Positions 43,234 to 52,826 of a DNA stretch of 64,000 bases are shown piece after piece. Position numbers and translations under genes: made by a program. The stretch comes from Oceanobacillus massiliensis str. N'diop. Its GTDB lineage: Bacteria > Bacillota > Bacilli > Bacillales > Amphibacillaceae. Each line of letters begins with the position of its first letter. The stretch's first letter is position 1. The notes below the pieces were generated by a model. It did no database searches and was not told where the DNA came from. It was given only the letters and a program-made list of their open reading frames with translations. The DNA lies in the NCBI RefSeq assembly GCF_000285495.1, contig NZ_HE610976.1, positions 490,480 through 554,479 on the forward strand, in the 5' to 3' direction.

Positions 43234-44973
43234 TTAATGTCTGTTGATTTCTTCTTTAACTCGGTCCATGACAGCATTTTGCAGCTCTTGAACCACTTTT
43301 TCACTTGCTTCCAGCGATTCTTCCTTTACACCGAAATAAAACTTGATTTTCGGCTCCGTTCCCGATGGTCTTAGACAGAACCAAGCTCCATCTTCCAATT
43401 TATATTTTAATACATTTGATTTCGGTAAATGTATTTGTTCTTCCCGGTTTCCTGCCATACGCTTACTTGCCTGATAATCCTCTATTGCCAAGACAGCCTT
43501 TCCAATCATTTCAACTGGAGGATTCTCGCGGAAAGCCGCTAAAATGGCATTTATCTGCTCAACACCATCTTTCCCTTTTAATGTCAATGACTCAAGCGTC
43601 TCTTTATAGTAGCCATACTTTTCGAAAATAGATAACAGGCCTTCATACAATGTCATATTCTTCGACTTATAGTAGGCACCAACTTCAGCGATCAATAGGC
43701 ATGCCTGCACCGCATCTTTGTCACGGACAAAATCACCGATTAAATAGCCATAGCTTTCTTCATAACCAAACAAGAAACGTTTCTCGCCAGTCTCCTCAAA
43801 CTCTTTGATTTTCTCACCAATGAATTTAAATCCTGTTAACGTATCGATTGTTTCCAATTCATGTGCTGCAGCAATGTCCCGTCCAATCTCAGAAGTTACA
43901 ATCGTTTTTAAGACCGTGGCATGTTTAGGAAGTTCGTTTAGCTTCTGTTTTTCTGTAATCAGGTAATTTAAAAGGAGAGCACCTACCTGATTTCCCGTCA
44001 ATACTTCAAAAACGCCCTTGCTATTTCGAACCGCTACCCCTACGCGATCTGTATCAGGATCTGTCCCAAGTAGCATATCAGCATTGCTTTCTTCACCGTA
44101 CTGAATCGCCAATTCAAATGCTGCATGCTCCTCCGGGTTTGGGGATTGAACTGTTGAAAAACTTGAATCCGGAAGCTCCTGTTCATTCACCACTTGGACA
44201 TGCTTGAATCCGATTCCTTCCAACCCTCTGCGTACTGGTATATTACCGGTTCCATGTAAAGGTGTATAGACAATTTTGAAGTCATCCGCAACCTCTTTAA
44301 TAATATCCTTATTCACGTTAATCGTCTGAAGCTGTTTCAAGTAGGCTTGATCCACAGTTTCTCCAATCATTGTAATAAGACCTTCCGTTTTCAGGTCCTC
44401 TACGTTACCAACCGCTACTGTTAATTCATCTTCCACTTCATTAACTTTTACAATAACTTCATCGGCAGCTGCAGGCGGGAGTTGTGCTCCATCTTTTCCG
44501 TACACTTTAAATCCATTATATTCAGGTGGATTGTGGCTTGCAGTAATGACGATCCCACAATAGGCATGCAAATATCTTACGGCAAATGACAATTCCGGAG
44601 TAGAACGCAGCGATTCAAATACATATGCCTGTATTCCGTGCTGTCCCAGGGTTCGAGCAGCTTCCATAGCAAATTCTGGTGACTTGAAGCGTGAATCATA
44701 GGCGATAGCAACTCCACGCATTTTTGCTTCTTCACCATATTGTTCTATGTAACGAGCTAATCCCTCTGAAGCCTTTCGTATCGTATAGATATTCATACGA
44801 TTTGTCCCGGGACCCAGTTCTCCGCGGATTCCTCCAGTACCAAACTCAAGGGTTTTATAGAAACTGTCTTCAAGTTGTTTGTTGTCACTTTCAAGTTCTT
44901 CAAGCTTCTCTTTTAATTGACGATCCAACGCCGCAAATTGTTTCCATTTTTTATAATTTATTTTCCAATCCAA
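43234..44973 (-). CDS. pgcA: Phospho-sugar mutase (alpha-phosphoglucomutase, PgcA type)
   Basis: Interconverts glucose 6-phosphate and glucose 1-phosphate for UDP-glucose and wall polymer/glycolipid synthesis; 579 residues. Catalytic phosphoserine loop [20 protein letters not shown] (Ser near 143), metal loop [14 protein letters not shown] (near 300), sugar loop [12 protein letters not shown] (near 405) and phosphate loop [15 protein letters not shown] near the C-terminus are intact. The start is TTG at 44973, with GGAGG 7 nt upstream. It is upstream of and co-directional with the LCP gene. Confidence 0.93.
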   Translation of the reverse strand: MDWKINYKKWKQFAALDRQLKEKLEELESDNKQLEDSFYKTLEFGTGGIRGELGPGTNRMNIYTIRKASEGLARYIEQYGEEAKMRGVAIAYDSRFKSPEFAMEAARTLGQHGIQAYVFESLRSTPELSFAVRYLHAYCGIVITASHNPPEYNGFKVYGKDGAQLPPAAADEVIVKVNEVEDELTVAVGNVEDLKTEGLITMIGETVDQAYLKQLQTINVNKDIIKEVADDFKIVYTPLHGTGNIPVRRGLEGIGFKHVQVVNEQELPDSSFSTVQSPNPEEHAAFELAIQYGEESNADMLLGTDPDTDRVGVAVRNSKGVFEVLTGNQVGALLLNYLITEKQKLNELPKHATVLKTIVTSEIGRDIAAAHELETIDTLTGFKFIGEKIKEFEETGEKRFLFGYEESYGYLIGDFVRDKDAVQACLLIAEVGAYYKSKNMTLYEGLLSIFEKYGYYKETLESLTLKGKDGVEQINAILAAFRENPPVEMIGKAVLAIEDYQASKRMAGNREEQIHLPKSNVLKYKLEDGAWFCLRPSGTEPKIKFYFGVKEESLEASEKVVQELQNAVMDRVKEEINRH

Positions 44974-45284
44974 TTGATTACCTCCATAATGTAAAACTAT
45001 TCTCCTTAAAACTATGACTATTATACTATATTTGGAAAGCATTTTGTTTTTATTTTACAGATTCTTCGACATTCCTCGCTTACTGATTATTATTTAAAAT
45101 TGCCCAGAAGTTATTCTCTCCAAAGGCGTCCCCATTACATTCAGGTTTTTAGGATTCCATCTGCCGCACAGGTATATTTTTATCGAAACAAAGCGAGCGA
45201 TACCTATCCCTTTATTAAATATTACCATATTTCCATATCTCCAATTCTTATCTCTTCTTAAAGGTTATAACCATACTATTCTAT
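44974..45284. other. Gene-free gap
   Basis: Nothing supported apart from the presumed pgcA promoter region near its start. Frames are short and lack ribosome binding sites. Confidence 0.5.
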
Positions 45285-45322
45285 AAGTAAGACCCCGCTC
45301 ACGAATGGACGGGGTCTTACTT
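45285..45322 (-). terminator. Terminator of the MFS transporter gene
   Basis: AAGTAAGACCCCG / CGGGGTCTTACTT perfect 13-bp stem with a 12-nt loop, 28 nt past the stop codon at 45350. Confidence 0.9.
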
Positions 45323-45349
45323 AATTGTTCATAAAACGGATCCTATCTA

Positions 45350-46612
45350 TTATGCATGTTCACTTTCCAATTCCACTGTCTCAGCCACTCGCTTATCCAA
45401 TCTCGGTCCGATTTTCAAAAGCAATAGAACACCGGCAAATCCAATTCCCGCGATGACCAATGATGTGCCTGCACTTGAGATATATGCACTGATCATGACG
45501 GTGAAAGAACAAATCAGCTGGGCGAGATTATATCCCATTCCGCTGATGGCTAAGTAGGAGCTGCGCTTATCTTCCGGCGGCAGGCTTGCAATATAATTCT
45601 GCTCGACCGGTACGCGCATGACTTCCGCTAGTGAAGCAAACAGCATGGCGATGAACAGGAACCACAGGTTATTGGAATAGGAAACAATTGCATAGCCTGC
45701 CACAAATATAAATGAGCTTAAAACCATAACATGGCGGTCCTTAAAACGGGATACCATGCTTGCCGCAAACAGTGCCAGCAAAGCGACAATTACGGTATTT
45801 TCCGTTCTTAGCAGACCAGCTACTTCAATCCCGCCAACCTGCCACCAGAGCAGTGTCTGTTCCGACAATTGTTCGGCAAGCCGGATTCCGACATAGTTCC
45901 CCAGCTGGAACTCCATCTGCATCACCAATACAATTGCCAGTGCATATAAAATGAACAGATTATCCCGGAATACATCTCGGTAGCTCCCTATCATAAGGGA
46001 TGCATGCCTGATAAGCTTCTCCTTCTTCCTCACTTTAGGTACAAAGCTTTCACCAATAAAGAACACAATCAGGAATACAGTAATCAACGATACGATCGAT
46101 AATGCAATGAAGAGTTCAAATAAGTGATCTTTAAAGAGGAATCCTCCAATCGTTCCTCCGATTGCAACAGATATATTACTGGACCAGTACATAATGGAGA
46201 ACATATACTTCCGCTCGACCGGCTTACTTACATCAATCAGCATAGCCTGGTTTGCGGGACCAGCAAGCGCCCAGCAGATTGTATTGACCGTCATCATAAA
46301 ATAAGTGATCAACGGCAATGTAATCCACGGAGAATTACAAATCATCATCACGGTAAATGCGATAAATCGCATGACCTCTGCAAATACTATGATTTTCTTT
46401 CGGCCAAAGTTATCGGAAAAGTATCCGCCGAAAAAGGATAATGCAATGCCAATAAATACATTAATCAATAATAGAATTCCAGTGATTTTAAGTCCAAAGT
46501 AGGCGGATAAATAGATTGCCATAAATGGAAAAATCATATTACCGATTGCAGAACTCAAGAAAGATTCTACAATTCGAATCTTGATGGTTGGATGAAACTG
46601 CGAAAATTTCAT
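45350..46612 (-). CDS. Major facilitator superfamily transporter (drug/unknown substrate exporter)
   Basis: Twelve-helix membrane protein of 420 residues. The MFS loop 2-3 motif appears as GYFSDNFGRKKIIVF (near residue 62), and the equivalent 8-9 loop is weak (VSRFKDRHVMVLS). It resembles bacillar multidrug-type MFS proteins (YttB/MdtH class), but sequence alone does not define the substrate. GAGGGAG lies about 5 nt before the ATG. It is a single gene with its own terminator, divergent from galM. Confidence 0.82.
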   Translation of the reverse strand: MKFSQFHPTIKIRIVESFLSSAIGNMIFPFMAIYLSAYFGLKITGILLLINVFIGIALSFFGGYFSDNFGRKKIIVFAEVMRFIAFTVMMICNSPWITLPLITYFMMTVNTICWALAGPANQAMLIDVSKPVERKYMFSIMYWSSNISVAIGGTIGGFLFKDHLFELFIALSIVSLITVFLIVFFIGESFVPKVRKKEKLIRHASLMIGSYRDVFRDNLFILYALAIVLVMQMEFQLGNYVGIRLAEQLSEQTLLWWQVGGIEVAGLLRTENTVIVALLALFAASMVSRFKDRHVMVLSSFIFVAGYAIVSYSNNLWFLFIAMLFASLAEVMRVPVEQNYIASLPPEDKRSSYLAISGMGYNLAQLICSFTVMISAYISSAGTSLVIAGIGFAGVLLLLKIGPRLDKRVAETVELESEHA

Positions 46613-46821
46613 ACTGCTCCCTCCATTCTCTCTGAATTTGCCAGGCGGTAAAGAGCAGTAAAAACAAGCGAGTCCACAAACACTTTCTCAACTAATAAAC
46701 TGTTATGTTTTCTATCTTTATCAATGGCTAGTTAATAGACTTAGAGCAATTTTCAGTATATAGGGAAAAGCGAGATTAGACAATATATTTTTCAGGTAAA
46801 TCGAATCATATAAAATAAAAA

Positions 46822-46849
46822 GGGAGAGTGCTTGTCAGCAGCCTCTCCC
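46822..46849. other. Orphan hairpin beside array R5
   Basis: GGGAGAG / CTCTCCC stem with a 14-nt loop, an A-rich flank on one side and ATCTTTAT on the other. It looks like a terminator but no gene ends next to it. Confidence 0.4.
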
Positions 46850-46950
46850 GATCTTTATGGGGGGGTTGTGTATTTTGGGGCGGAGTTGCGAGGGGAGGGG
46901 AAGTAGGGAATGGGGCTGGCGATATTTGGAGTGGTTTGCCGGGAGTCCGG

Positions 46951-47100
46951 CAGAGTCGCGCGATTTTCTGGCCACATTGCGCGATTTCCTGGTCGTATTG
47001 CGCGTTTTTCACCCCTTATTGCGCGATTTTCTGGCTCTATTGCGCAATTCCCACACCATATCGCGCGTTTCTCACCCTGTATTGCGCGATTCCCCCGGCT
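46951..47100 (+). repeat. Phased repeat array R5: 7 units of GCGCGATTTTCTGGNNNNATT
   Basis: Seven cores (GCGCGATT, GCGCGTTT, GCGCAATT) at strict 21-bp steps, each followed by a C/T-rich spacer ending ATT. Preceded by G-rich DNA (46858-46940). It lies between divergent MFS and galM genes, reaching to within 55 nt of galM. The core is the same as in R1. Confidence 0.92.
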
Positions 47101-47154
47101 GTCATCACAACATCTTTGCTATAATAATTGTATACAAAGCGGGGAGTTGAAAAC

Positions 47155-48189
47155 ATGGATGTTATAGGCAAAATTTTAAAGGATCAATGGAAGTTATTCC
47201 AATTAACAAACGATAACGGAATGATAGTAGAGATTCTCAACTACGGTGGAATCATCACAAAAATTGCCGTACCCGATAAAAATGGGACGGTTGAAAATGT
47301 CGTCTTAGGTTATAAAAATTATGAAGACTATTCGGTTGACTCGAACTTCTTTGGCGCTATTGTGGGAAGGGTTGCCGGGAGAATTGAAGGGGCTTCATTT
47401 GAGCTTGACGGAAATACATATACATTAGAGGCAAATGAAGGGGAAAATCATCTCCATAGCGGGGAAAGTGGTTTCCATAAAGTGGTTTGGGATGCAGAAG
47501 CTTTTCATGTCGATGATAAGGTTGGTGTCAAGCTCCAGCATACCAGCCCTGATGGGGAAGGTGGATATCCAGGCAATATAACAGCTTCCGTTACCTATAC
47601 GCTGACAAATGATAATCAGCTGGCAATCGATTACAATGCAGCAACGGATAAGACTACCCCGCTTACTTTGACCAATCATACCTATTTCAACTTGAGCGGC
47701 AATTTAAAAGATACCGTTCATCGTCATACAGTGAAAATGGATAGCAACCATTTCTTGGAATTAGATTCCTCTCTTATTCCTACCGGTAGAGTTGAGGACG
47801 TGACCGGCACAACTTTCGATTTCCGCGAGGGCAGAAAGCTGGAAGCAGGTATTAACTCGGACTCCCAGCAGAATACGATAGTCGGCAATGGCTATGACCA
47901 TTACTTTATCTTAGATGGGAAAAGTAATATAGCTGTGGAAGAGGAAACGAGCGGCCGTGTGCTCACAATTGAAACCGATCAGCCAGGATTGGTTATGTAT
48001 TCTTCCACGAACCTGACAAAAGGAGTGGAGTTAGCGGAAGGCCCATCAAAAAAATATTTAGGGGTGTGCTTCGAGACGCAAGCGCCGCCTTCTTCACTAA
48101 ATCATGAAGACCTTGCTTCTGTCATTTTAAAAGCAGATGAGGTATATCGAAAGAAGACCGTCTTTACATTTCAGACTCTGGATAAGTAG
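47155..48189 (+). CDS. galM: Aldose 1-epimerase (galactose mutarotase)
   Basis: Cytosolic enzyme of 344 residues that interconverts alpha and beta anomers of aldohexoses. Catalytic features: NHLHSG (His near 99), LTNHTYFNLSG (His near 178) and FETQAPPSSLNH near the C-terminal Glu region. The ATG at 47155 is used because GGGGAG lies 7 nt before it; an upstream ATG at 47128 overlaps the promoter. A TATAAT box stands at 47120-47125. Separate from any Leloir operon here. Confidence 0.9.
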   Translation: MDVIGKILKDQWKLFQLTNDNGMIVEILNYGGIITKIAVPDKNGTVENVVLGYKNYEDYSVDSNFFGAIVGRVAGRIEGASFELDGNTYTLEANEGENHLHSGESGFHKVVWDAEAFHVDDKVGVKLQHTSPDGEGGYPGNITASVTYTLTNDNQLAIDYNAATDKTTPLTLTNHTYFNLSGNLKDTVHRHTVKMDSNHFLELDSSLIPTGRVEDVTGTTFDFREGRKLEAGINSDSQQNTIVGNGYDHYFILDGKSNIAVEEETSGRVLTIETDQPGLVMYSSTNLTKGVELAEGPSKKYLGVCFETQAPPSSLNHEDLASVILKADEVYRKKTVFTFQTLDK

Positions 48190-48225
48190 CCACTGTCTTT
48201 TAGCAGCATCATGATTTTTAAAAAG

Positions 48226-48263
48226 CAAAGGAGCAGCGTAATTGATAATACGTTGCTCCTTTT
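48226..48263. terminator. Terminator between galM and the convergent aldo/keto reductase gene
   Basis: AAAGGAGCAGCGTA / TACGTTGCTCCTTT stem (one mismatch) with an 8-nt loop, A-run and T-run on opposite sides, hence usable by both genes. Confidence 0.88.
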
Positions 48264-48299
48264 AGCACATGGTACTAAGTATTTGGTTCTAAGCTCCAA

Positions 48300-49283
48300 T
48301 CAATATGCCCCGCGGATATGCTCCTTTACATTATCTTCATAAAATCTTTCTAACCGTTTCTTTTCGTCTGTCGAAAAATCCCTTACATGCAGTGCCCCTA
48401 AGTTGTCTTCCACCTGTTTCACATTTCGAAATCCTGGGATGACGCTTGTAACTGCCTTTTGCTCGACAATCCATTTCAGAGCGGCCTTTGTCATATTCTC
48501 TCTGCCCTCTGCAATCCATTCAAGCTGGCGGCTCAGTTCAACCCCTTTTTCAAATTCGAGCCCTGCGAAAGTCTCTCCCACATTGAATGCTTGCCCGTCT
48601 CTATTAAAGTGACGGTGGTCCTCTTCGTCGAAGGTTGTATCTTTATTAAACTTTCCTGTCAGCAATCCGCTGGCTAAAGGTACTCGCGCCAGGATTCCAA
48701 CGCCTTTTTCCATTGCTGCCGGGAATAATGCTTCTAGTGGCTTCTGACGGAATAGATTAAAGATTACCTGTAAGGAGCTTGCCTTGGAGTGTTCCAGACA
48801 AAACATGCCTTCCTCTACCGTCTCTACGCTGACACCATAATAGCGGATTTTCCCTTCCTTTTTTAAGGCTTCAAGCACGTCAAACACTTGGCCATCCTGT
48901 AAGATTTCAAGTGGCGGACAGTGGATTTGATATAAATCAAGCTGCTCGCGTCCCAGCCGTTTCAGGGTGTTTTCACAGTACTCTCTGACCTTGTCCATCG
49001 AGTAGTTTTGCGGATCATAGATATCTCCCGCACGGCAAAATTTGCTGGCTATATGAATTTCTGATTCCTTTCCTTTTGTTGCTTTTGCCAGAAGCTCCTC
49101 AGCATGGCCGTCTCCATAGACGTCTGCTGTATCAAAGAAATTCACCCCTAGATCCATTGCACGCTCTAATCCTTTTAATGCCTCGGAATCATTTGTCTTC
49201 CCCCATGCACCACCAATTGCCCATGTGCCAAAGCTTAATTCACTGATTTTTAAATCTGTCTTTCCTAATTGATTGTAATTCAT
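48300..49283 (-). CDS. Aldo/keto reductase
   Basis: Cytosolic NADPH-dependent TIM-barrel oxidoreductase of 327 residues. The catalytic tetrad is present: Asp and Tyr in FFDTADVYGDG, Lys in IASKFCRAG, His in YQIHCPP. Cofactor-site residues lie near AVTSVIPGFRNVKQVEDN. It resembles the YqkF/IolS-like group; a sugar aldehyde substrate is plausible but unproven. AAGGAG lies 8 nt before the ATG at 49283, while the frame upstream to 49304 lacks a site. It is a single gene. Confidence 0.88.
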   Translation of the reverse strand: MNYNQLGKTDLKISELSFGTWAIGGAWGKTNDSEALKGLERAMDLGVNFFDTADVYGDGHAEELLAKATKGKESEIHIASKFCRAGDIYDPQNYSMDKVREYCENTLKRLGREQLDLYQIHCPPLEILQDGQVFDVLEALKKEGKIRYYGVSVETVEEGMFCLEHSKASSLQVIFNLFRQKPLEALFPAAMEKGVGILARVPLASGLLTGKFNKDTTFDEEDHRHFNRDGQAFNVGETFAGLEFEKGVELSRQLEWIAEGRENMTKAALKWIVEQKAVTSVIPGFRNVKQVEDNLGALHVRDFSTDEKKRLERFYEDNVKEHIRGAY

Positions 49284-49584
49284 CGACACACTCCTTCCGT
49301 TCAATATTTTCCTGATTAAAGCATTCTGCAGAACAAGTTCTCTCCAAGGGATCTTCTATTATTCCATTAACTTTTATTTAACCTGCCACCACAAGGCTAA
49401 ACCTCTTTTTAAGTACAGCACAACCATTTGTTTCCCAGAATCATATTAGATTATAAGCAAAATCCAGAGAAAGAATCGAATAGCTGCCTGTATTCTTTTC
49501 ATCCTGCAGAACTATCCGATATCAGAAAATGGACAGGGTTTATTACCCTAGTCCATTCCCTTTCTTTATGATTCACCCGAATAT
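49284..49584. other. Gene-free gap with one hairpin
   Basis: Nothing supported except GGACAGGGT / ACCCTAGTCC (49531-49555), a short hairpin 30 nt past the sugar symporter stop codon that could be its weak terminator. Confidence 0.45.
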
Positions 49585-51003
49585 TTACTTCGCTATCTTC
49601 GTAACTTCTTCGGTTTTCGGTTTCCAAATTTCTTCTAATTGTTCAAGCGTTTTACCTTTTGTTTCAGGAACCAATTTCCATACAAAGATGGCCGAGAGAA
49701 TACTCATCAATCCATAGAATCCATAGGTTAAGCCTCCGCTGAACTCCATCATGGATGGGTAGGTTGATGAGATGAAGAAGTTTGCGGCCCATTGCGCGGC
49801 AACTGCAATCGCCATTGCCTGACCGCGGATTTTGTTAGGGAAGATTTCAGAAAGCAATACCCAGCAAATCGGACCCCAGGACATCATAAAGGATGCTGTA
49901 TATAAGATGATAAATAGTAATGTGCCTATCCCGATAATATCAAGGAATGCCAGCATAGCTACTCCAAACATCCCTACTGCCATTCCGATTGAACCTATCA
50001 TCAGAAGTGGCTTTCTTCCCCATTTATCCACCGTTTGAATCGCGATAATAGTGAATACAACATTAACGATTCCCATGACGACCGTTTGAACCATAGATGC
50101 ACTCTGGCCGGCACCCATACTTTCAAATATTCGCGGTGCATAATATAATGCCACGTTTATTCCAACGAATTGCTGGAATATCGAAAGCAATACACCGACT
50201 ACGATAACCAATTTTCCATAGGAGAATAATTTTCCGGATGTTTTATTCGTATTTAGTGACTCATGGATATCTTTTAGAATCCCTTTCGCCTTTTCTTTCG
50301 AGCTGTTCACTTTCTCTAAGACATTCAATGCCTCGTCACCTTTATTTTTGGATACGAGGTAACGCGGTGTTTCAGGCACGAAAAACAGAAGAACCAAGAA
50401 TAACAGGGCTGGTATTGTTTCCGATGCGAACATATACCTCCAGCCTACATCATTAATCCATTCACTTGTTTGACCGTTCGCAATTCCCCAGTTTACGAAA
50501 TAAACAACAAGCATCCCAAAGATAACCGCAAATTGATACCATGTCACTAACTTGCCGCGTATTTGCGCTGGAGCAGTTTCCCCAATATAGGTTGGTGAAA
50601 TGGCAGATGCCAGACCAACGCCAATACCACCGATAATCCGGTAAAAAATAAACATATTCAGTAAGCCAATTGTAGGATCACCTACATTAAAAAAGAAAAC
50701 TTCCGGATATGCTGAACCCAGCGCAGAGACCAAGAAAAGAACCGCCGCAACGATTAACGCATTTTTTCTTCCCAAATTGTTCGAAAGGAATCCAGAGATC
50801 AGCCCTCCGATAATACAACCGATTAGAGCACTTGATACTGTTAATCCATGTACGAGTGAACTTAACCCTAGACTATCTGTAAGGTACGTTTGCAATGCCT
50901 GCTCTGCTCCGGAGATAACAGCCGTATCATATCCAAAGAGCAGCCCCCCTAATGTAGCAATCAATGTTATCGAAACAATATAGAAATTATTTTTATTTTT
51001 CAT
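49585..51003 (-). CDS. Sugar porter family MFS symporter (xylose/arabinose H+ symporter-like)
   Basis: Twelve-helix sugar:H+ symporter of 472 residues. Sugar porter signatures: GYDTAVISGAEQAL in helix 1, LGRKNALIV loop, RIIGGIGVGLASAISPTYIG (the R-G-G-G-x-G motif), PETPRYLVSKNK after helix 6, and PETKGKTLEQLEEIWKPK at the end. Closest in layout to XylE/AraE/XylT proteins. It lies 270 nt downstream of xylB with a terminator between, so its own promoter is expected. ATG at 51003 has no near ribosome binding site; GGAGGAGG at 51052-51045 is 41 nt away across a perfect hairpin (see that entry). A GTG in the hairpin loop (51027) is the alternative start. Confidence 0.88.
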   Translation of the reverse strand: MKNKNNFYIVSITLIATLGGLLFGYDTAVISGAEQALQTYLTDSLGLSSLVHGLTVSSALIGCIIGGLISGFLSNNLGRKNALIVAAVLFLVSALGSAYPEVFFFNVGDPTIGLLNMFIFYRIIGGIGVGLASAISPTYIGETAPAQIRGKLVTWYQFAVIFGMLVVYFVNWGIANGQTSEWINDVGWRYMFASETIPALLFLVLLFFVPETPRYLVSKNKGDEALNVLEKVNSSKEKAKGILKDIHESLNTNKTSGKLFSYGKLVIVVGVLLSIFQQFVGINVALYYAPRIFESMGAGQSASMVQTVVMGIVNVVFTIIAIQTVDKWGRKPLLMIGSIGMAVGMFGVAMLAFLDIIGIGTLLFIILYTASFMMSWGPICWVLLSEIFPNKIRGQAMAIAVAAQWAANFFISSTYPSMMEFSGGLTYGFYGLMSILSAIFVWKLVPETKGKTLEQLEEIWKPKTEEVTKIAK

Positions 51004-51011
51004 TATTGCGC

Positions 51012-51052
51012 CAGAGTAAGAACCCACTCAGAACTTACTCTGTACCTCCTCC
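51012..51052 (-). promoter_or_regulatory. Hairpin separating the ribosome binding site from the symporter start codon
   Basis: On the minus strand GGAGGAGGT is followed by CAGAGTAAG, a 13-nt loop and CTTACTCTG, then GCGCAATAATG. Folding the 31-nt hairpin brings the binding site to about 10 nt from the ATG at 51003. Confidence 0.55.
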
Positions 51053-51171
51053 CATTTTGATCGTTAATCACGATGAGTGAATCCGCTTTCTTTCTGAAAA
51101 ATATGTTCCCCTTAAATGATGGAATCCCGCCAGACCTCTTCGGTCCTAATTGAAGCATATGAATATAAAGA

Positions 51172-51214
51172 AAAGCACTCCACTTCTGCTGTATCGCTGA
51201 AATTGGAGTGCTTT
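51172..51214 (-). terminator. Terminator of the xylAB operon
   Basis: AAAGCACTCCA / TGGAGTGCTTT perfect 11-bp stem with a T-rich flank on the minus strand, 87 nt past the xylB stop codon. Confidence 0.88.
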
Positions 51215-51300
51215 CTACTTAATGGTAAGAAAACATGGAAATGAATCGTTTTCTGACACACCAACTAAAGACTGTTATTCTTTTTATATTGCTCAGGATT

Positions 51301-52800
51301 CTACTGCCTGTAATCCATCAAACGTTCATTTAACGAACTCGTATTATGATAAACTTCCTTATAGATCGTAAATAATCTGCTATATTTTTCTACGTTTTCT
51401 GATATCGGTGTGTAGACTTTATCCTCTTTCAAGAATTCGCCGGCACATTCATTCAATGATTCAAACCAGCCACAGCCATATGCTGCTAGCATTGCAGCTC
51501 CCATGCCAGGTCCTTGCTCACTGCTCAGTTTTACGATTGTTGCATCGAAAATGTCTGCCTGCATCTGAAGCCATGTTTCATTTTTGGCACCGCCGCCAAT
51601 AGAGACGATTGTATCAATTCTTTTACCGTTTTCACGGAAGATCTCGACCGATTCATTTAGCGAGAATGTAATCCCTTCCAATACTGCCCGGGCGAAATGC
51701 TTGATTCCATGGGAGGCATCCATGCCAATAAAGCTTGCACGGATATTGGCATCGACATGCGGTGTCCTCTCCCCGACAATATAAGGGGTGAAAATAAGAC
51801 CATTCGATCCTACCGGTACGGTATTTACTTCTGCCAGCAATTGGTCAAAATCGATATCCTTTGCAAATACATCTTTGAACCAGGACAGGCTATATCCTGC
51901 AGCAAGTGTAACTCCCATTGTATAGAATGCATCTGGGGCGCTATGGTTAAAGTAATGGACCTTTCCATTGAAGTCTTTATCACCACTGGCTTCATAGGAG
52001 AGGACAACACCAGACGTTCCTATGCTAGCTAATGTTTTTCCCTCTTCCAGAATCCCGGAACCTATCGCACCACAGGCATTATCCGCTCCACCCGCAAATA
52101 CACGGGTAGCTGGATGCAGCCCTGTTGCTTTGGCAATTTCTCCGGTAATCGTTCCTACTTCATCATGTGAATCGATTAATGGCGGGAAAATTTTCGGGTC
52201 GAGATCCAATAACTCCCCGACTTGCTCACTCCATCTTTTCTTCTTCACATCCAATAGTAATGTACCCGCTGCATCTGAGTATTCCATGTGCAATTTGCCT
52301 GTCAGCATATAACGCACATAATCCTTCGGTAAGACAAACGTATTTATTTGACGATAAATTTCCGGCTCATTGTTTTTCACCCATAATAGTTTCGGTAAAG
52401 TAAAACCTTCTAATGCTCGGTTTTTGGCAACGTCCAATAATTGCTCTTCGCCAACACGTTCATAAATTTCCTGACACTCCCGTGTGGTACGGGTATCATT
52501 CCATAGAATTGCATTTCGTAAGATCTTATTATGGTCATCCAGAAGCACCAGACCATGCATCTGACCAGAGAAACTGATTCCCTCTATCTCTTCTGGATTA
52601 CCATCGAATTTTTTCAGTAGGTCCGTTAATCCTTCAATCGTCTGTTCTACCCATTCGTTTGGGTCCTGCTCGCTATAGCCGGTCTGTTTCCGGATCAATG
52701 GATAGGATTTGGATACTTCTTCCGTCACTTCACCATGTTGATTGACTAACAGAATCTTAACGGAGCTGGTTCCTAAATCTACCCCAACAACATATTTCAT
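51301..52800 (-). CDS. xylB: Xylulokinase
   Basis: Phosphorylates D-xylulose to xylulose 5-phosphate; 499 residues, FGGY fold. GVDLGTSSVKILLV at the N-terminus (ATP phosphate loop), FSGQMHGLVLLDD and ILWNDTRTTRE (substrate site, Asp base region), and the C-terminal GGGAKNETWLQMQADIF. The ATG at 52800 has AGGGG 8 nt upstream; a GTG at 52809 overlaps it. It lies 26 nt downstream of xylA in the same operon. Confidence 0.93.
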   Translation of the reverse strand: MKYVVGVDLGTSSVKILLVNQHGEVTEEVSKSYPLIRKQTGYSEQDPNEWVEQTIEGLTDLLKKFDGNPEEIEGISFSGQMHGLVLLDDHNKILRNAILWNDTRTTRECQEIYERVGEEQLLDVAKNRALEGFTLPKLLWVKNNEPEIYRQINTFVLPKDYVRYMLTGKLHMEYSDAAGTLLLDVKKKRWSEQVGELLDLDPKIFPPLIDSHDEVGTITGEIAKATGLHPATRVFAGGADNACGAIGSGILEEGKTLASIGTSGVVLSYEASGDKDFNGKVHYFNHSAPDAFYTMGVTLAAGYSLSWFKDVFAKDIDFDQLLAEVNTVPVGSNGLIFTPYIVGERTPHVDANIRASFIGMDASHGIKHFARAVLEGITFSLNESVEIFRENGKRIDTIVSIGGGAKNETWLQMQADIFDATIVKLSSEQGPGMGAAMLAAYGCGWFESLNECAGEFLKEDKVYTPISENVEKYSRLFTIYKEVYHNTSSLNERLMDYRQ

Positions 52801-52826
52801 TGCAGCCACCCCTGTATCGTCAGAAA

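Noticed and set aside
51012..51042. XylR or other repressor operator at the symporter start
   Set aside because: The inverted repeat differs from the two XylR-like sites in the window and lies between ribosome binding site and start codon, so an RNA hairpin is the better reading.
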